This document shows positions 36,187-45,856 of a stretch of 64,000 bases of DNA, in pieces; position 1 is the first letter of the stretch, and every line of letters starts with the position of its first letter. The translations under genes and the position numbers were made by a program. The notes under the pieces are model-generated. The model was given only the letters and a program-made list of their open reading frames with translations, searched no databases and was not told the DNA's origin. This DNA is from Paracoccaceae bacterium (GTDB lineage: Bacteria; Pseudomonadota; Alphaproteobacteria; Rhodobacterales; Rhodobacteraceae), in contig JAPOVX010000017.1 in the NCBI GenBank assembly GCA_026707935.1, positions 1 through 64,000 on the forward strand, in the 5' to 3' direction.

Positions 36187-36477
36187 GTGCCTACCTCCTG
36201 CCAAACCTCTGGCGACCACGTTCGACAGAACGTTGGGACATCTGCAACCTGGAAGCGAAAAAGTCAATTCCGCCAACTATCCGGGATCGCGTACGGACTT
36301 GCCGGGGCCGAAGTCCTGCCGACGAACCCGGCAACTGCCGGGCAGAGATTCTAGAAAAACTGAAACTTCAATGCAAACGGGCGCCGAATTCGCCGGAGTC
36401 GCTGGCCGTAACAGCCGATGTTCATCGATTCCCAAACCGGCATCGCTCCATTCATGTCCACGACGATGACGGCCGAA

Positions 36478-37461
36478 TCAGCGTGCCGCAATCGGCAGGT
36501 CGTCTTCAATGTAAGCCTGGATGATCTGGCGAAAATCGTCCTCGGCCCTGAATCCGAGACTGTCTGCGCGCTCGGTCGAGAATTCAGTAGCCCAGTTGGA
36601 GACGATCGATTCGATGAACGGATCGGGCACCTCCCGAATCAATTCGACGATATCATTGCCGGCAATGTCTCGAAGCGCCTCGATCTGATCACCGATGGAG
36701 CAGGACAGCGACGGCATGTTCAGAACGCGCCTGCCCTCCAGCCTTGCGAGATCCAGTTCAGCGGCATGGACGAAGAACCCAGCGGCCGAACGCGGCGATG
36801 CGAGCATGTGCCTGACGGTTCTTGCGATAGGCAAGACGGCCTCTCGACCGTTGAGTGGTTCTCGAATGATGTCGGAGAAGCAGGACGACGCGGCGGCGTT
36901 CGGCAAGCCGGGCCTGACGCAGATCGTCGGCAATCGTAGCGACACACCGTCAACGAATCCCTTTCTGGCGAAATCGCTGACGATCAGTTCTGCTGCGACT
37001 TTTTGTGCACCGTAGGACGTACGGGGCTCGCAAATGAACTGGTCGCTGACGGGCCCGTCAAATGGAGGGCCGAACGCTGCGGCGGAAGAAGCAAAAATCA
37101 GCCTGGCTCGATATCGGCCGGCACTTGCCGCATGTTCGATTCTGAGTGAGTCCAGCAGGGTCCACAAGGCGAAGAGGTTGACCTGCCACCCCTTGTGAAA
37201 ATTCCGCTCGGCGTCGCTGGAAACGATTGCGGCGAGGTGCATGATGACGTCGGGTCGCTTCGCCACTAGGGAATCGATGGAATCCCTGTCGGACAGGTTG
37301 CCGACGATGCGATGCGTACACTGCGCCCCGTCAGCCGGAAACCGAAGGTCAAAAAGCGTCAGATCGGTTACGGGCCGACCAACCAGGCCTTTTTCGTTCA
37401 GGCGGTGTGCAACCTTCTGGCCGATCATGCCACCGCCACCAATAATCAACACTCGTGTCAT
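36478..37461 (-). CDS. denD: D-erythronate dehydrogenase (DenD-like)
   Basis: A 327-residue extended short-chain dehydrogenase with NAD-binding GGGGMIG (8-14) and catalytic SYGAQKVAAE (Y-x3-K). The stretches FVDGVSLRLPTICVRPGLPN and SDIIREPLNGREAVLPIART are very characteristic of DenD, which oxidises D-erythronate at C2 as the first step of four-carbon acid sugar breakdown. The usual partners (OtnK-type kinase, OtnC aldolase, OtnI isomerase) are absent from the window, so it may act alone or feed a distant pathway. Confidence 0.85.
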   Translation of the reverse strand: MTRVLIIGGGGMIGQKVAHRLNEKGLVGRPVTDLTLFDLRFPADGAQCTHRIVGNLSDRDSIDSLVAKRPDVIMHLAAIVSSDAERNFHKGWQVNLFALWTLLDSLRIEHAASAGRYRARLIFASSAAAFGPPFDGPVSDQFICEPRTSYGAQKVAAELIVSDFARKGFVDGVSLRLPTICVRPGLPNAAASSCFSDIIREPLNGREAVLPIARTVRHMLASPRSAAGFFVHAAELDLARLEGRRVLNMPSLSCSIGDQIEALRDIAGNDIVELIREVPDPFIESIVSNWATEFSTERADSLGFRAEDDFRQIIQAYIEDDLPIAAR

Positions 37462-37736
37462 CGCGATTTCCGTTTGCCGGATGGGACCTTTCGTCCTTGA
37501 CTACTGTTTGCACGCATTTCGAGAGGAACTGTACCTGCCTGCGTCAAAAATGGGAACCGGCGGACCGGCGCAGAACGTCGGCGAGAATGCGGTGGGTGCA
37601 AAACGGCGACCGTTTTCATGCGCGTACCGGGCAAACTACAGGACCGCGGGCAACGCAGGTCTTGACCTCCGTCTGTTGGTCGTTTCATGCCGGGATGCAA
37701 GCCGGCGTCGCCAAACGGAACCAGGAGGAATTGGGA

Positions 37737-38450
37737 ATGGCCCGACTAAAGCTGATAATCGGCAACAGGAACTATTCAACATGGTCGCTCCGTCCCTGGC
37801 TGGCATTGAAACATGCGGGACTTCCCTTTGATGAAAGACTGATCCGACTTGATGACGAGAACTTTCAACAGATTGTCGCGGATGTTTCTCCTTCACGGCG
37901 GGTTCCGGTTCTGGTTCACGGGGAAACGACCGTCTGGGAGAGCATGGCAATTCTCGAGTACATCCATGAAATCGCCCCCGGTGCGGGACTATGGCCGCCG
38001 GATCGTGAAACCCGTGCCATGGCGCGTTCGGTATCGAACGAAATGCACGCCGGTTTTTCGGCGATTCGCAATTTCATGCCCATGAACCTCCGCCGGCAGG
38101 ATCTCAAGGGAAAGGGAAGAGGCCCGGGAGTTGACAAGGATATCACGAGAATATGCGAAATCTGGGGTGATTGCCGTTACCGGTTTGGGTCCGGAGGGGA
38201 TTTTCTCTTTGGTGCGTTCGGGGCCGCGGACGCCATGTTTGCTCCCGTGGTGACACGGTTTGACACCTACGGGGTTGAAGTCGACGGGACCTGTGAATCC
38301 TATTGCAGGGCCGTCCTGGCCCATCCTGCGTTTGTCGAATGGCGCGAAGCGGCGCTCAAGGAACCCTGGATTGTGCGTGAGGACGAAGTCCCTGCGACCG
38401 GTTCCGGTTCGCTGGCGTGTTCTCCCGATCATGCAGAAGGGGCACGGTAG
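37737..38450 (+). CDS. glutathione S-transferase family protein
   Basis: A 237-residue GST. The N-terminal thioredoxin-like domain is at about 1-80 (LIIGNRNYSTWSLRPWLALK, SPSRRVPVLVHGETTVWESM, with cis-Pro in RRVPVL and the E-S glutathione contact in WESMAI). The helical domain is at about 90-210. The Ser/Thr region in NYSTWS supplies the usual catalytic hydroxyl. The start at ATG 37737 has AGGAGG upstream. The 275 bases between it and divergent denD show no further gene. The substrate is unknown. Confidence 0.88.
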   Translation: MARLKLIIGNRNYSTWSLRPWLALKHAGLPFDERLIRLDDENFQQIVADVSPSRRVPVLVHGETTVWESMAILEYIHEIAPGAGLWPPDRETRAMARSVSNEMHAGFSAIRNFMPMNLRRQDLKGKGRGPGVDKDITRICEIWGDCRYRFGSGGDFLFGAFGAADAMFAPVVTRFDTYGVEVDGTCESYCRAVLAHPAFVEWREAALKEPWIVREDEVPATGSGSLACSPDHAEGAR

Positions 38451-39104
38451 GAACGAGCTGGAGGTCAACCTGTCCGACGAAGTGATGCGTAACATGCTCA
38501 CGGCCGAACTCCGGTTTTCCTAAACTCCCGGGACTGGAAAGAACCAGCCCCGAAATCCAGGGGTTGATGCTCGCCGCCCCGTGATCGCCGTTGTCGACAA
38601 CTGCATCCGTTTCCTCCCGGAGTCTTTGGCGCCGCGGCCGTTCGGCCCGGCATGTCTGGCGTGGTCGGGCGAATTCGGACAGCGCGCTCGGGATAAAGAC
38701 TCGGTCGAGGTCTGACGAGGAGAGCACTGCGGACGAGGCGAACCGCCTGGCGTCTCCCGAGAATGACAGTATCAATTTGGCATGAAGACTGGGACTGGGG
38801 CGAGCAGTGCGACTAGGAAGCCTAATGATCATGACGCAGTTCAGGAATTATATTTCGAAGCACTTCATTGCGTCGGATCACCCGGATTTCGAGACCACTT
38901 TCCGGTGCAGCCCTCGGATGCTTCCGAGTCTGTGAGGGCGATGGAACCAGGATTATCGCTGGCAACCGTCCGGTGACTTATCGCTGGAATCTTCCAGAGG
39001 GTACAGGACCTGACAAGGCCGTTCGCAATGAAACAGCGGCAATGCGCGTTCGGGCAGGCAAAGTCTCCACCGTGTCCGCGCAATTTGACCGAACTTCGGA
39101 ACAT
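38451..39104. other. no gene recognised (about 650 bases)
   Basis: Between the GST and the toxin-antitoxin promoter. A frame near 38830 reads MTQFRNYISKHFIASDHPDF but stops within about 35 codons, and following frames are broken. Possibly a decayed gene; I cannot name a family. Confidence 0.45.
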
Positions 39105-39133
39105 TTGACGGTCTGTGAACCATGGTTTACATA
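39105..39133 (+). promoter_or_regulatory. sigma70-type promoter of the toxin-antitoxin operon with embedded palindrome
   Basis: TTGACG (39105-39110), a 17-base spacer, then TACATA (39128-39133). The spacer holds GTGAACCATGGTTTAC (39115-39130), a 16-base palindrome with one mismatched pair, well placed as the antitoxin's autorepression operator. The predicted transcript start is about 39140. Confidence 0.6.
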
Positions 39134-39139
39134 CGGTCA

Positions 39140-39436
39140 ATGATAGACAACATTGAGAGTTCCGTATTCAAGCGCTGGCTTCATGGTTTGCGCGATCGTG
39201 GTGCGGTGGCCAGGATTAATGCGCGTCTGCGCAATGTTTCGCTGGGCAATCTCGGTGACACGAAAGTGGTGGACGACGGGATGTTCGAGATGCGCATCCA
39301 TCTCGGGCCCGGTTACCGACTGTACTGTCTCCGAGAAGGGTCGGCAGTTGTCGTGCTCTGCGGTGGCGACAAGGGTAGCCAGAGGCGAGATATCACGCGC
39401 GCGAGGCGGCTGGCGAAGGAGTGGAGGCAGACATGA
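39140..39436 (+). CDS. higB: RelE/HigB-type toxin
   Basis: A 98-residue toxin of the RelE/ParE superfamily, HigB-like addiction-module subgroup. Text such as RDRGAVARINARLRNVSLGN, HLGPGYRLYCLREGSAVVVL and CGGDKGSQRRDITRARRLA is typical. These toxins cleave mRNA on the ribosome. I start at ATG 39140 because the upstream ATG (39122) lies inside the operator palindrome and before the predicted transcript start. The mRNA may therefore be leaderless. The gene overlaps the antitoxin gene (ATGA) and precedes it, as in higBA. Confidence 0.88.
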   Translation: MIDNIESSVFKRWLHGLRDRGAVARINARLRNVSLGNLGDTKVVDDGMFEMRIHLGPGYRLYCLREGSAVVVLCGGDKGSQRRDITRARRLAKEWRQT

Positions 39437-39726
39437 CCGAAAAATTCACGCGCTGGGATGCCGTAAAGCATCTGCGTAGCCGGGAAGACATGCGCCTGTA
39501 CCTGGAAGCGTGTGCCGAGGAGGATCCGGGTGACGGCAGCCTGATCCGTGCGGCCCTTAACGACATCGCGCGTGCGGGAAATATGAGCGGGTTGGCTCGT
39601 GAGGCCGGCATGACCCGCGAAGGGCTTTACAAGGCATTGTCCGAGAACGGCAATCCGACCTTTGCCACGGTCATGCGGATTACGCGGGCGCTGGGGATGC
39701 AAGTACGGATCACGGTACAAGTATAA
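39433..39726 (+). CDS. higA: HigA-type antitoxin
   Basis: A 97-residue antitoxin with a helix-turn-helix (SGLAREAGMTREGLYKALSE, then NGNPTFATVMRITRALGMQV). It matches the addiction-module antidote family paired with HigB-type toxins. It should neutralise the toxin and repress the operon at the palindrome upstream. ATG 39433 overlaps the toxin stop; an in-frame GTG at 39421 is less likely. Both genes of the pair look intact. Confidence 0.9.
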   Translation: MTEKFTRWDAVKHLRSREDMRLYLEACAEEDPGDGSLIRAALNDIARAGNMSGLAREAGMTREGLYKALSENGNPTFATVMRITRALGMQVRITVQV

Positions 39727-40281
39727 ATGCCGCAGATCGATTTCCTGCACCTTTGTGTCCGTCTCGGAATGCCTGGCAGGAACTGCTCCCAATGAACCAG
39801 ACCATCGCGGCAACAACCGAGCAGTTTGTCGATGACAACGACAAATCACTGTCGAGTTTGAAAACAAGGGTCGGCTTGACATAACTCTGCTGACGCATCC
39901 CATGGTCGATATCAAGAACACCGAACTCTTTGATAGTGACCAGAGAATGGCTGGGTGCTTTTACACATTTCTCCGGTAGCGAGGGGAACGACAGCACGCC
40001 AGAATGGTTCGAATGTCGGAAAAATAGTGCTGTTGCCAACGAAATGATGCGGCATTGCACGTCTCCTGCCAAATTGCAATTTGGTCTCCACCTTGCCGGT
40101 ATCACGGTCTGTCTCAATGCCAACGCGTTCTAGCGTTTCGACTTCTCCGCAGTGTGTTCGCGGTAGAACAACTCTGAATTCGAAGTCGACAGATCGAAGG
40201 AGACGGGTCGTCCCGACATCCCTGCGACATCACCAGTTCACAACCACAATCGGAACAGTTGATTGCCCGGGATCCCTGGCT
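39727..40281. other. no gene recognised (about 555 bases)
   Basis: Follows the toxin-antitoxin pair. Frames on both strands lack family motifs. The 137-codon minus-strand frame (39710-40123) overlaps the antitoxin end and has no ribosome site. Probably non-coding or decayed. Confidence 0.45.
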
Positions 40282-41237
40282 TCAAATCCAAATCTCTACA
40301 ACCTGATGCTGTTCGGCCGAAAGTTGCGCGGCGTGGCCGATCTTCTCGGCTTCGATCCCGTCGGTCATGGTGACTTCCGGTTCGTGCCCCGACAGCACGG
40401 TCTCCAGGAACAGGCAATGCCGAATGCAGGTTGCCCCGTTGTGGTCACCAGACTTGAGAAGGACCGGATCGACCGGAATGTCAAATTCTTCCTGATCCTG
40501 CCGTGATCCCGGGTTGTTGACGATTTTCGAAACCGGTGGCGGCCCCAGGTGGTGGCCAGGCCAGAAACGCGTCGGGCCGGGAATGAAGACGTCGATACGC
40601 CCTTCGGGGCCGCCCGCGGCGATTTCCTCCTGGACCGCGACCCTTCGGAAAACATGCACAGGTCAAGCATCGCGCGGACACCGCCGGCGAATTCAACGAT
40701 GACAAATGCGTTGTCGAAGATGTCTGACGGCGAGCAACCGGCGGAATGGATCAAATGATCGACGTCCTGCCCGGCGGAGGCCATGACGCGGACCGGCCGG
40801 TCGCCGGTGGCGTGGCGCATCAGATCGAAGAAATGGCAGCATTTCTCGACCGGCATTCCCCCGGTCAGACGGCAAAGCCGGTTCCAGCTTCCCACCTTGG
40901 GCAGGAACGGAAACCTGTGTTCACGAATGCTCGGCGTTTTGGCGCCACCGGTCGCGGCGTTCATCCTTTTGAGGAACTCGGCAATCGGAAGCATGTAGCG
41001 GTATTCCATCGCGACCCAGACCGGGGATGCGGTTCTCGCCGAGACCCACCGTGCCCTGCCCAGCTGCTTCGGAGGGGTGAACAGCGGTTTCTCGACGATC
41101 ACCGCTTCGAGCTGATCCAGATGCAGGTGGTTCGGGGATGCGATCAGAATGGCGTCGAGCGCAGGGTGCCCGATCGACATCGCCAGTGATCCGGCGATCG
41201 CCGCATTTGGCACCAGTGCTTCCGTTCTGGCCGACAT
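40282..41237 (-). pseudogene. Gfo/Idh/MocA-family oxidoreductase, broken
   Basis: From 41237 leftwards the frame reads LDAILIASPNHLHLDQLEAV, IVEKPLFT (the conserved E-K-P), GGMPVEKCCHFFDLMRHATG and FDNAFVIVEFAGGVRAMLDL, all typical of this family. The N-terminal Rossmann segment is missing and about ten residues are lost before the EKP motif. Near 40650 the frame shifts and the C-terminus continues as GPEGRIDVFIPGPTRFWPGH to 40282. Non-functional as read. Confidence 0.8.
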
Positions 41238-41944
41238 TGCCGGTTCCGGGCCAAGACCGCGGCAATTTCAGCCCGGTGTAATGGGGAAACGTTTCAGATG
41301 TGATCCTGTCCCATCATTCCTCAGCCAATGATTCCGTATCGAACGGTATTCTTCATTCGCGATTCTGGTCCAGCGTCGGGCGGTGAATTTGCCCATGGGC
41401 CGTTGCGCCGTCACCAACACACCCGGGTCGAATTGCCGGGCGCGTCATTCTGGTTGCAATGGAAATCTTCTGCAAAACTCGATTGACGTCGAGAGGGGTC
41501 ATGGCGAGCCAGTGATTGCGTGCAAGGCAACGGAAACGTCATGGCCAAACACGATTTCAATGCCGCTGTCGACGCGACCAGGACACTGTTGGGAAAGGCG
41601 ATCGGGTCATTTGCGAGATCCTGAAAGGCATCCGCTGGAAGTCCTGAAGTCCGGCGCCCTTGAGAGAACGCATCGGTTGCGAAGGGCGGTTTTCGTGGCC
41701 TGCATGAAGGAGTTGGACCGTGGTATCTCCCCAGGAGTCGAGACGGGTTGTCCTCATGCAGTGCGGTCGAGCGTTTCCACCGCTCGGAGCAGGCCTGGTT
41801 CCGGCGTTCTCGGAGATGTACGTGCAGGTGGGTTTCGAGCCGCAATGTAGAGTTCGCCGCTGACGGGCGTGTGGTCACGGCTTTTTCGATCCTGACGATT
41901 TCGAAGGGAGCGGCAGCCTGTGTTCCCGGCATTGTCGACCTGGC
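41238..41944. other. no gene recognised (about 705 bases)
   Basis: Between the broken oxidoreductase and the 3' end of the agl operon. Overlapping frames with no motif. Any terminator for the agl operon would be here, but I see no strong hairpin close to the aglK stop. Confidence 0.45.
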
Positions 41945-43033
41945 TCACCTCTTGAGCAACGAATGTCCTTCCTTGAACAGATGGATCTTGTCTCGCGGGG
42001 CTGACAGTTTGACAATTTCGCCCCGGATTTCGCGGTGAATGCCCGGCAATTTCGCAATAATCGGTTCTTCGCGTTCCTTTTGCTCAAAATACAGCAGGGT
42101 TACCTCTCCCAGCGCTTCCGTAATCGCGACCTTGCCCGAATAACAATGTTCGTCTTCAGTCAGCTCGAAATCTTCCGGTCGAATCCCGACATTGACGTCC
42201 GCGCCCTGCAGGTCGTCTCCCGTCGAAACGGAAGAACGCGCCTTGCCGCCGCCATCCAGCTCGACAACGGTTTCCGTTCCCGTGGAAACGATTTTTCCGG
42301 GCATCAGGTTCATTGAAGGGGAACCTATGAATTGCGCCACGAATTCGTTCTCGGGCCTCTCATAAAGTTCCAGCGGCGTACCGACCTGGGCGATGCCGCG
42401 ATTTGCAAGCACGACAATGCGACTGGCGAGCGTCATTGCCTCGACCTGGTCATGCGTTACGTAAATCATGGTGGAATCGGGCATGCTTTCCTTGAGCTGG
42501 GCAATCTCGATCCGCGTTGCAACGCGGAGCCCTGCATCGAGGTTCGACAACGGCTCGTCGAAAAGATAGACTTTCGGGTCGCGCACGATGGACCGGCCAA
42601 TGGCGACACGCTGGCGCTGGCCGCCCGACAAGGCTTTTGGCAGGCGATCCAGGTAGGGTTCAAGCTGAAGAATCCGGGCCGCATTTTCGATTGTCGCATC
42701 GATTTCCTGCCTGGATTTCTTTGCGATTTTCAGCGCGAAGGCCATGTTGTCGCGCACGGTCATGTGCGGGTAAAGCGCGTAGGATTGGAACACCATCGCG
42801 ATACCACGCTGGGCCGGCGGTACGTCATTGACGACCTGGCCGTCAATCTCCAAGGTCCCGCCGGTGATTTTTTCAAGCCCGGCGATCATGCGCAAAAGTG
42901 TGGATTTCCCGCAACCCGAAGGCCCGACAAAGACGATCAATTCGCCTTTTTCGATTTCGAGATTGATATCTTTCAGGACGTTGACACTGGCGCCGTAGGT
43001 CTTGTCGATATTCGTCAGTTTGAGATCAGCCAT
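41945..43033 (-). CDS. aglK: alpha-glucoside ABC transporter ATP-binding protein
   Basis: A 362-residue ATPase of the MalK/UgpC group: Walker A GPSGCGKST, Q-loop VFQSYALYPH, signature LSGGQRQRVAIGRSI, Walker B VYLFDEPLSNLDAG, H-loop YVTHDQVEAM. A C-terminal TOBE/regulatory domain is at about 235-360 (VNVGIRPEDFELTEDE). It is the last gene of the operon aglE-F-G-A-K, 11 bases after aglA. Confidence 0.92.
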   Translation of the reverse strand: MADLKLTNIDKTYGASVNVLKDINLEIEKGELIVFVGPSGCGKSTLLRMIAGLEKITGGTLEIDGQVVNDVPPAQRGIAMVFQSYALYPHMTVRDNMAFALKIAKKSRQEIDATIENAARILQLEPYLDRLPKALSGGQRQRVAIGRSIVRDPKVYLFDEPLSNLDAGLRVATRIEIAQLKESMPDSTMIYVTHDQVEAMTLASRIVVLANRGIAQVGTPLELYERPENEFVAQFIGSPSMNLMPGKIVSTGTETVVELDGGGKARSSVSTGDDLQGADVNVGIRPEDFELTEDEHCYSGKVAITEALGEVTLLYFEQKEREEPIIAKLPGIHREIRGEIVKLSAPRDKIHLFKEGHSLLKR

Positions 43034-43044
43034 CTGTCCAATCC

Positions 43045-44697
43045 TCAGGGCTTTGCCGCTATCACGAGTTGCCAGGGCCCAAGGGCCAGGCGCTTTCCGG
43101 AAAGTTCTGAAACCGCGCCGAGTTCAGCGCCGAGAGGGATCCATTCCCCTTCAGGAAGTTCAACCGGGTTCGTTTCGTTCGCAAGGTTGAATGCGCAGAA
43201 GATTTCCTTTCCGCTCCCGACGCGCGTGAAGGACAAAACGCCGTCCGTCACTGCCATTCCAACCTGCTTGCCCGTTTTCAGGGTCGGGTGATTCCGGCGG
43301 AATGCGATGGCGTGCCGGTAGTGGTGCAGAATGGCCTCTGGATCTTCTTCCTGCCTGTCCACTGCCTTTTCAATTTGCGCCGGGCTGACCGGCAACCAGG
43401 GTTTGGTGGTGCCGAAGCCCGCAAATTCATCCCGTATTTCCCAGACCATGGGGGTTCGGCAACCATCGCGTCCCTTGAAGCCCGGCCAGAATTCGATGCC
43501 ATAGGGGTCTTTCAGGTCTTCGAACGCCACATCAGCTTCCGTCAGACCCAGTTCCTCGCCCTGGTAAATGCAGGCCGATCCACGCCAGCACATCATCAGC
43601 GTGGCCATGGTCTTCAGTCCCCCCAGAGGCAGATCCCAGCGGGTCGCGTGGCGCACCGTGTCGTGGTTGGAAAAAGCCCAGCAGGGCCAACTGTCCGATG
43701 CCACGTTGTCCAACCTTGTCATGATCGACAAAACGTCTTCCGCCGTGGGACAATCGTTGGCCAGGAGTTCGAATGCATAGCACATGTGCATGAGGTCGTC
43801 GCCGGTAGTGTACTGGGCCATGATTTCCAGCCCCCTTCGGGCATCGCCGACCTCGCCGACCGCGGCTGCTCCGTACGGTTCCATGACTGCGCGAAGCCTT
43901 CGCAGAAAGGCCAGGTTGTCGGGGTGATTCTTGTCGTAGAGGTGGTCCTGGTGGTTGTATGGGTTCACCTGCGGCGCGATGATGGCGTTTCGCAGATCAG
44001 GTGACAGCGGCGGGTTGTCGCGCAGGGCTTCGTCGTGCATGTAAAAATTGATGGTATCCAGCCGGAAACCATCGACGCCCCGATCAAGCCAGAAGCGGGT
44101 TATGTCGAGCAGTTCGTTCTGAACATCCGTGCTGTGAAGATTAAGGTCTGGCTGTGTGGTCAGGAAATTGTGCAGGTAGTACTGCTGACGCCGGCTTTCC
44201 CAATGCCAGGCCGAGCCACCGAATACCGACAGCCAGTTGTTGGGCGGGGTACCGTCAGGTTTCGGGTCGGCCCAGACGTACCAGTCGGATTTCGGGTTCG
44301 ATGCGTTCTTTCGGCTTTCCGCAAACCACAGGTGCTGGTCGGAAGTGTGCGACAGCACCAGGTCGATCATGACGCGTAAGCCCGATTCATGCGCATTGGT
44401 CAACAACCTGTCGAAATCGCCCAAGGTCCCGAACATCGGATCGACGTCACGATAGTTGCTGACGTCATACCCGAAGTCCTTCATTGGCGACGCGAAGAAC
44501 GGCGAGATCCAAAGCGCGTCGACCCCGAGCGAAGCGATGTAGGGAAGGCGTTCGGTTATGCCGGCCAGGTCGCCGATACCGTCACCGTTGGAATCCCGGA
44601 ATGAGCGCGGATAGACTTGGTAGATGACCGCGCCGCGCCACCAGTCGGGATCGGACTTGTTGTCGAAGGTACCGGATGTCTGGATCTGCACGTTCAT
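43045..44697 (-). CDS. aglA: alpha-glucosidase, glycoside hydrolase family 13
   Basis: A 550-residue cytoplasmic GH13 enzyme that hydrolyses imported alpha-glucosides such as maltose, sucrose or trehalose. Conserved regions are WWRGAVIYQVYPRSFRDSNG at the N-terminus, DLVLSHTSDQH (region I), GFRLDTINFY with nucleophile Asp214, AVGEVGDA with acid/base Glu282, and FSNHDTVRH with Asp346. No signal peptide is visible. It lies between the permease aglG and aglK, the usual agl order. Confidence 0.94.
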   Translation of the reverse strand: MNVQIQTSGTFDNKSDPDWWRGAVIYQVYPRSFRDSNGDGIGDLAGITERLPYIASLGVDALWISPFFASPMKDFGYDVSNYRDVDPMFGTLGDFDRLLTNAHESGLRVMIDLVLSHTSDQHLWFAESRKNASNPKSDWYVWADPKPDGTPPNNWLSVFGGSAWHWESRRQQYYLHNFLTTQPDLNLHSTDVQNELLDITRFWLDRGVDGFRLDTINFYMHDEALRDNPPLSPDLRNAIIAPQVNPYNHQDHLYDKNHPDNLAFLRRLRAVMEPYGAAAVGEVGDARRGLEIMAQYTTGDDLMHMCYAFELLANDCPTAEDVLSIMTRLDNVASDSWPCWAFSNHDTVRHATRWDLPLGGLKTMATLMMCWRGSACIYQGEELGLTEADVAFEDLKDPYGIEFWPGFKGRDGCRTPMVWEIRDEFAGFGTTKPWLPVSPAQIEKAVDRQEEDPEAILHHYRHAIAFRRNHPTLKTGKQVGMAVTDGVLSFTRVGSGKEIFCAFNLANETNPVELPEGEWIPLGAELGAVSELSGKRLALGPWQLVIAAKP

Positions 44698-44709
44698 CGG
44701 TCGGGACGT

Positions 44710-45852
44710 CTATTTCACTGAACCGGCGAGCAAACCGCGCACCAGGTAGCGTTGCATCGCGAAGAAAACGACCAACGGAATGGCGATCGAAACGAAAGCG
44801 GCCGTTGCGAGGATTTCCCAGTTTCCTCCACGGGTGCCAAGCAGCTCCACGATCTGGTTTGTCATCACCGTGGTTTCGCCGGTCGCGTCAATCAGGAACA
44901 CTTTCGCGACCAGCAAGTCGTTCCAGGTCCAAAGGAACTGGAAGATCGCGAAGGACGCGAGCGCTGGAAAACTGAGCGGCAGGATGATCCTGGTGAAGAT
45001 CTGGAAGTCCGTGGCGCCGTCAACCTTTGCATTCTCGATGATGTCCTTGGGAAGGCCGACCATGTAGTTCCTGAGCAAATAGACCGCCAATGGCAGCCCG
45101 AAGCCGGTATGTGCGAGCCAGATCCCGAGATAGCCCTTGCCGATCCCGATATTCAGATGGAGTTTCAGCAACGGGATCAGGGCCAGTTGAAGCGGCACCA
45201 CCAGGAGTCCCACGACCATGGCAATCAGGAGTGCACGGCCCGGGAATTCCATCCACGCCAGGGCGTAGGCCGCGAAGGCTGCGATGACGATGGGGATGAC
45301 GGTTGCCGGAATCGTCACGGTCAGCGTGTTGAAGAAGGCCTTGGCCATGCCTTCGATGTTTTTTTCGTCGAAGAGCATCTTGTCGTAGTTTGCCAGCGTG
45401 AAATCCGGGGGCGTGGTGGCCGTTGTGAAGACACGCGGCAAGCGCTTGCCTTCCTGGCTTTCGGTGGCGGTGAAGCGAAAATCCCCGTTCACTTCCAGGG
45501 TGACGGTGCGGTCCCTGGAAAGTTCCGAGGTTTCACCGGGACTGAAAGCCTGTGGTGCCCTTGATGAAGTGCCCCACAGGCTGACGGTGGCTTCGGAACC
45601 GCCAAAAAGATTGCCGGAGATGACGAACAGTTCGCCCTCCTGCACTTCTTCTCCGCCCAGGCGGACGGCGGGGTTTTGCCGTTCCTGGGCAAACATCGAC
45701 GACCACCAGCCGCTGCCGGAAATCTGGTCCGCGGTCCGGAAGGAGGACACGAACAGGCCAACCGTCGGAAAAAGCCAGAGGACGACGAGGAGCACGACCG
45801 AGATGTGGACGGCCCAGGTGAGTGTCGACTTGGTACCAGCGATATTGTCCAT
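44710..45852 (-). CDS. aglG: alpha-glucoside ABC transporter permease
   Basis: A 380-residue inner-membrane permease of the MalG type. The first helix (about 13-34) is followed by a periplasmic loop of about 115 residues (35-150). The remaining helices and the EAA loop region (PKDIIENAKVDGATDFQIFT) come after. The long first loop is a feature of AglG/MalG relatives. It pairs with AglF, whose gene ends 4 bases upstream. Confidence 0.92.
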   Translation of the reverse strand: MDNIAGTKSTLTWAVHISVVLLVVLWLFPTVGLFVSSFRTADQISGSGWWSSMFAQERQNPAVRLGGEEVQEGELFVISGNLFGGSEATVSLWGTSSRAPQAFSPGETSELSRDRTVTLEVNGDFRFTATESQEGKRLPRVFTTATTPPDFTLANYDKMLFDEKNIEGMAKAFFNTLTVTIPATVIPIVIAAFAAYALAWMEFPGRALLIAMVVGLLVVPLQLALIPLLKLHLNIGIGKGYLGIWLAHTGFGLPLAVYLLRNYMVGLPKDIIENAKVDGATDFQIFTRIILPLSFPALASFAIFQFLWTWNDLLVAKVFLIDATGETTVMTNQIVELLGTRGGNWEILATAAFVSIAIPLVVFFAMQRYLVRGLLAGSVK

Positions 45853-45856
45853 CGGC

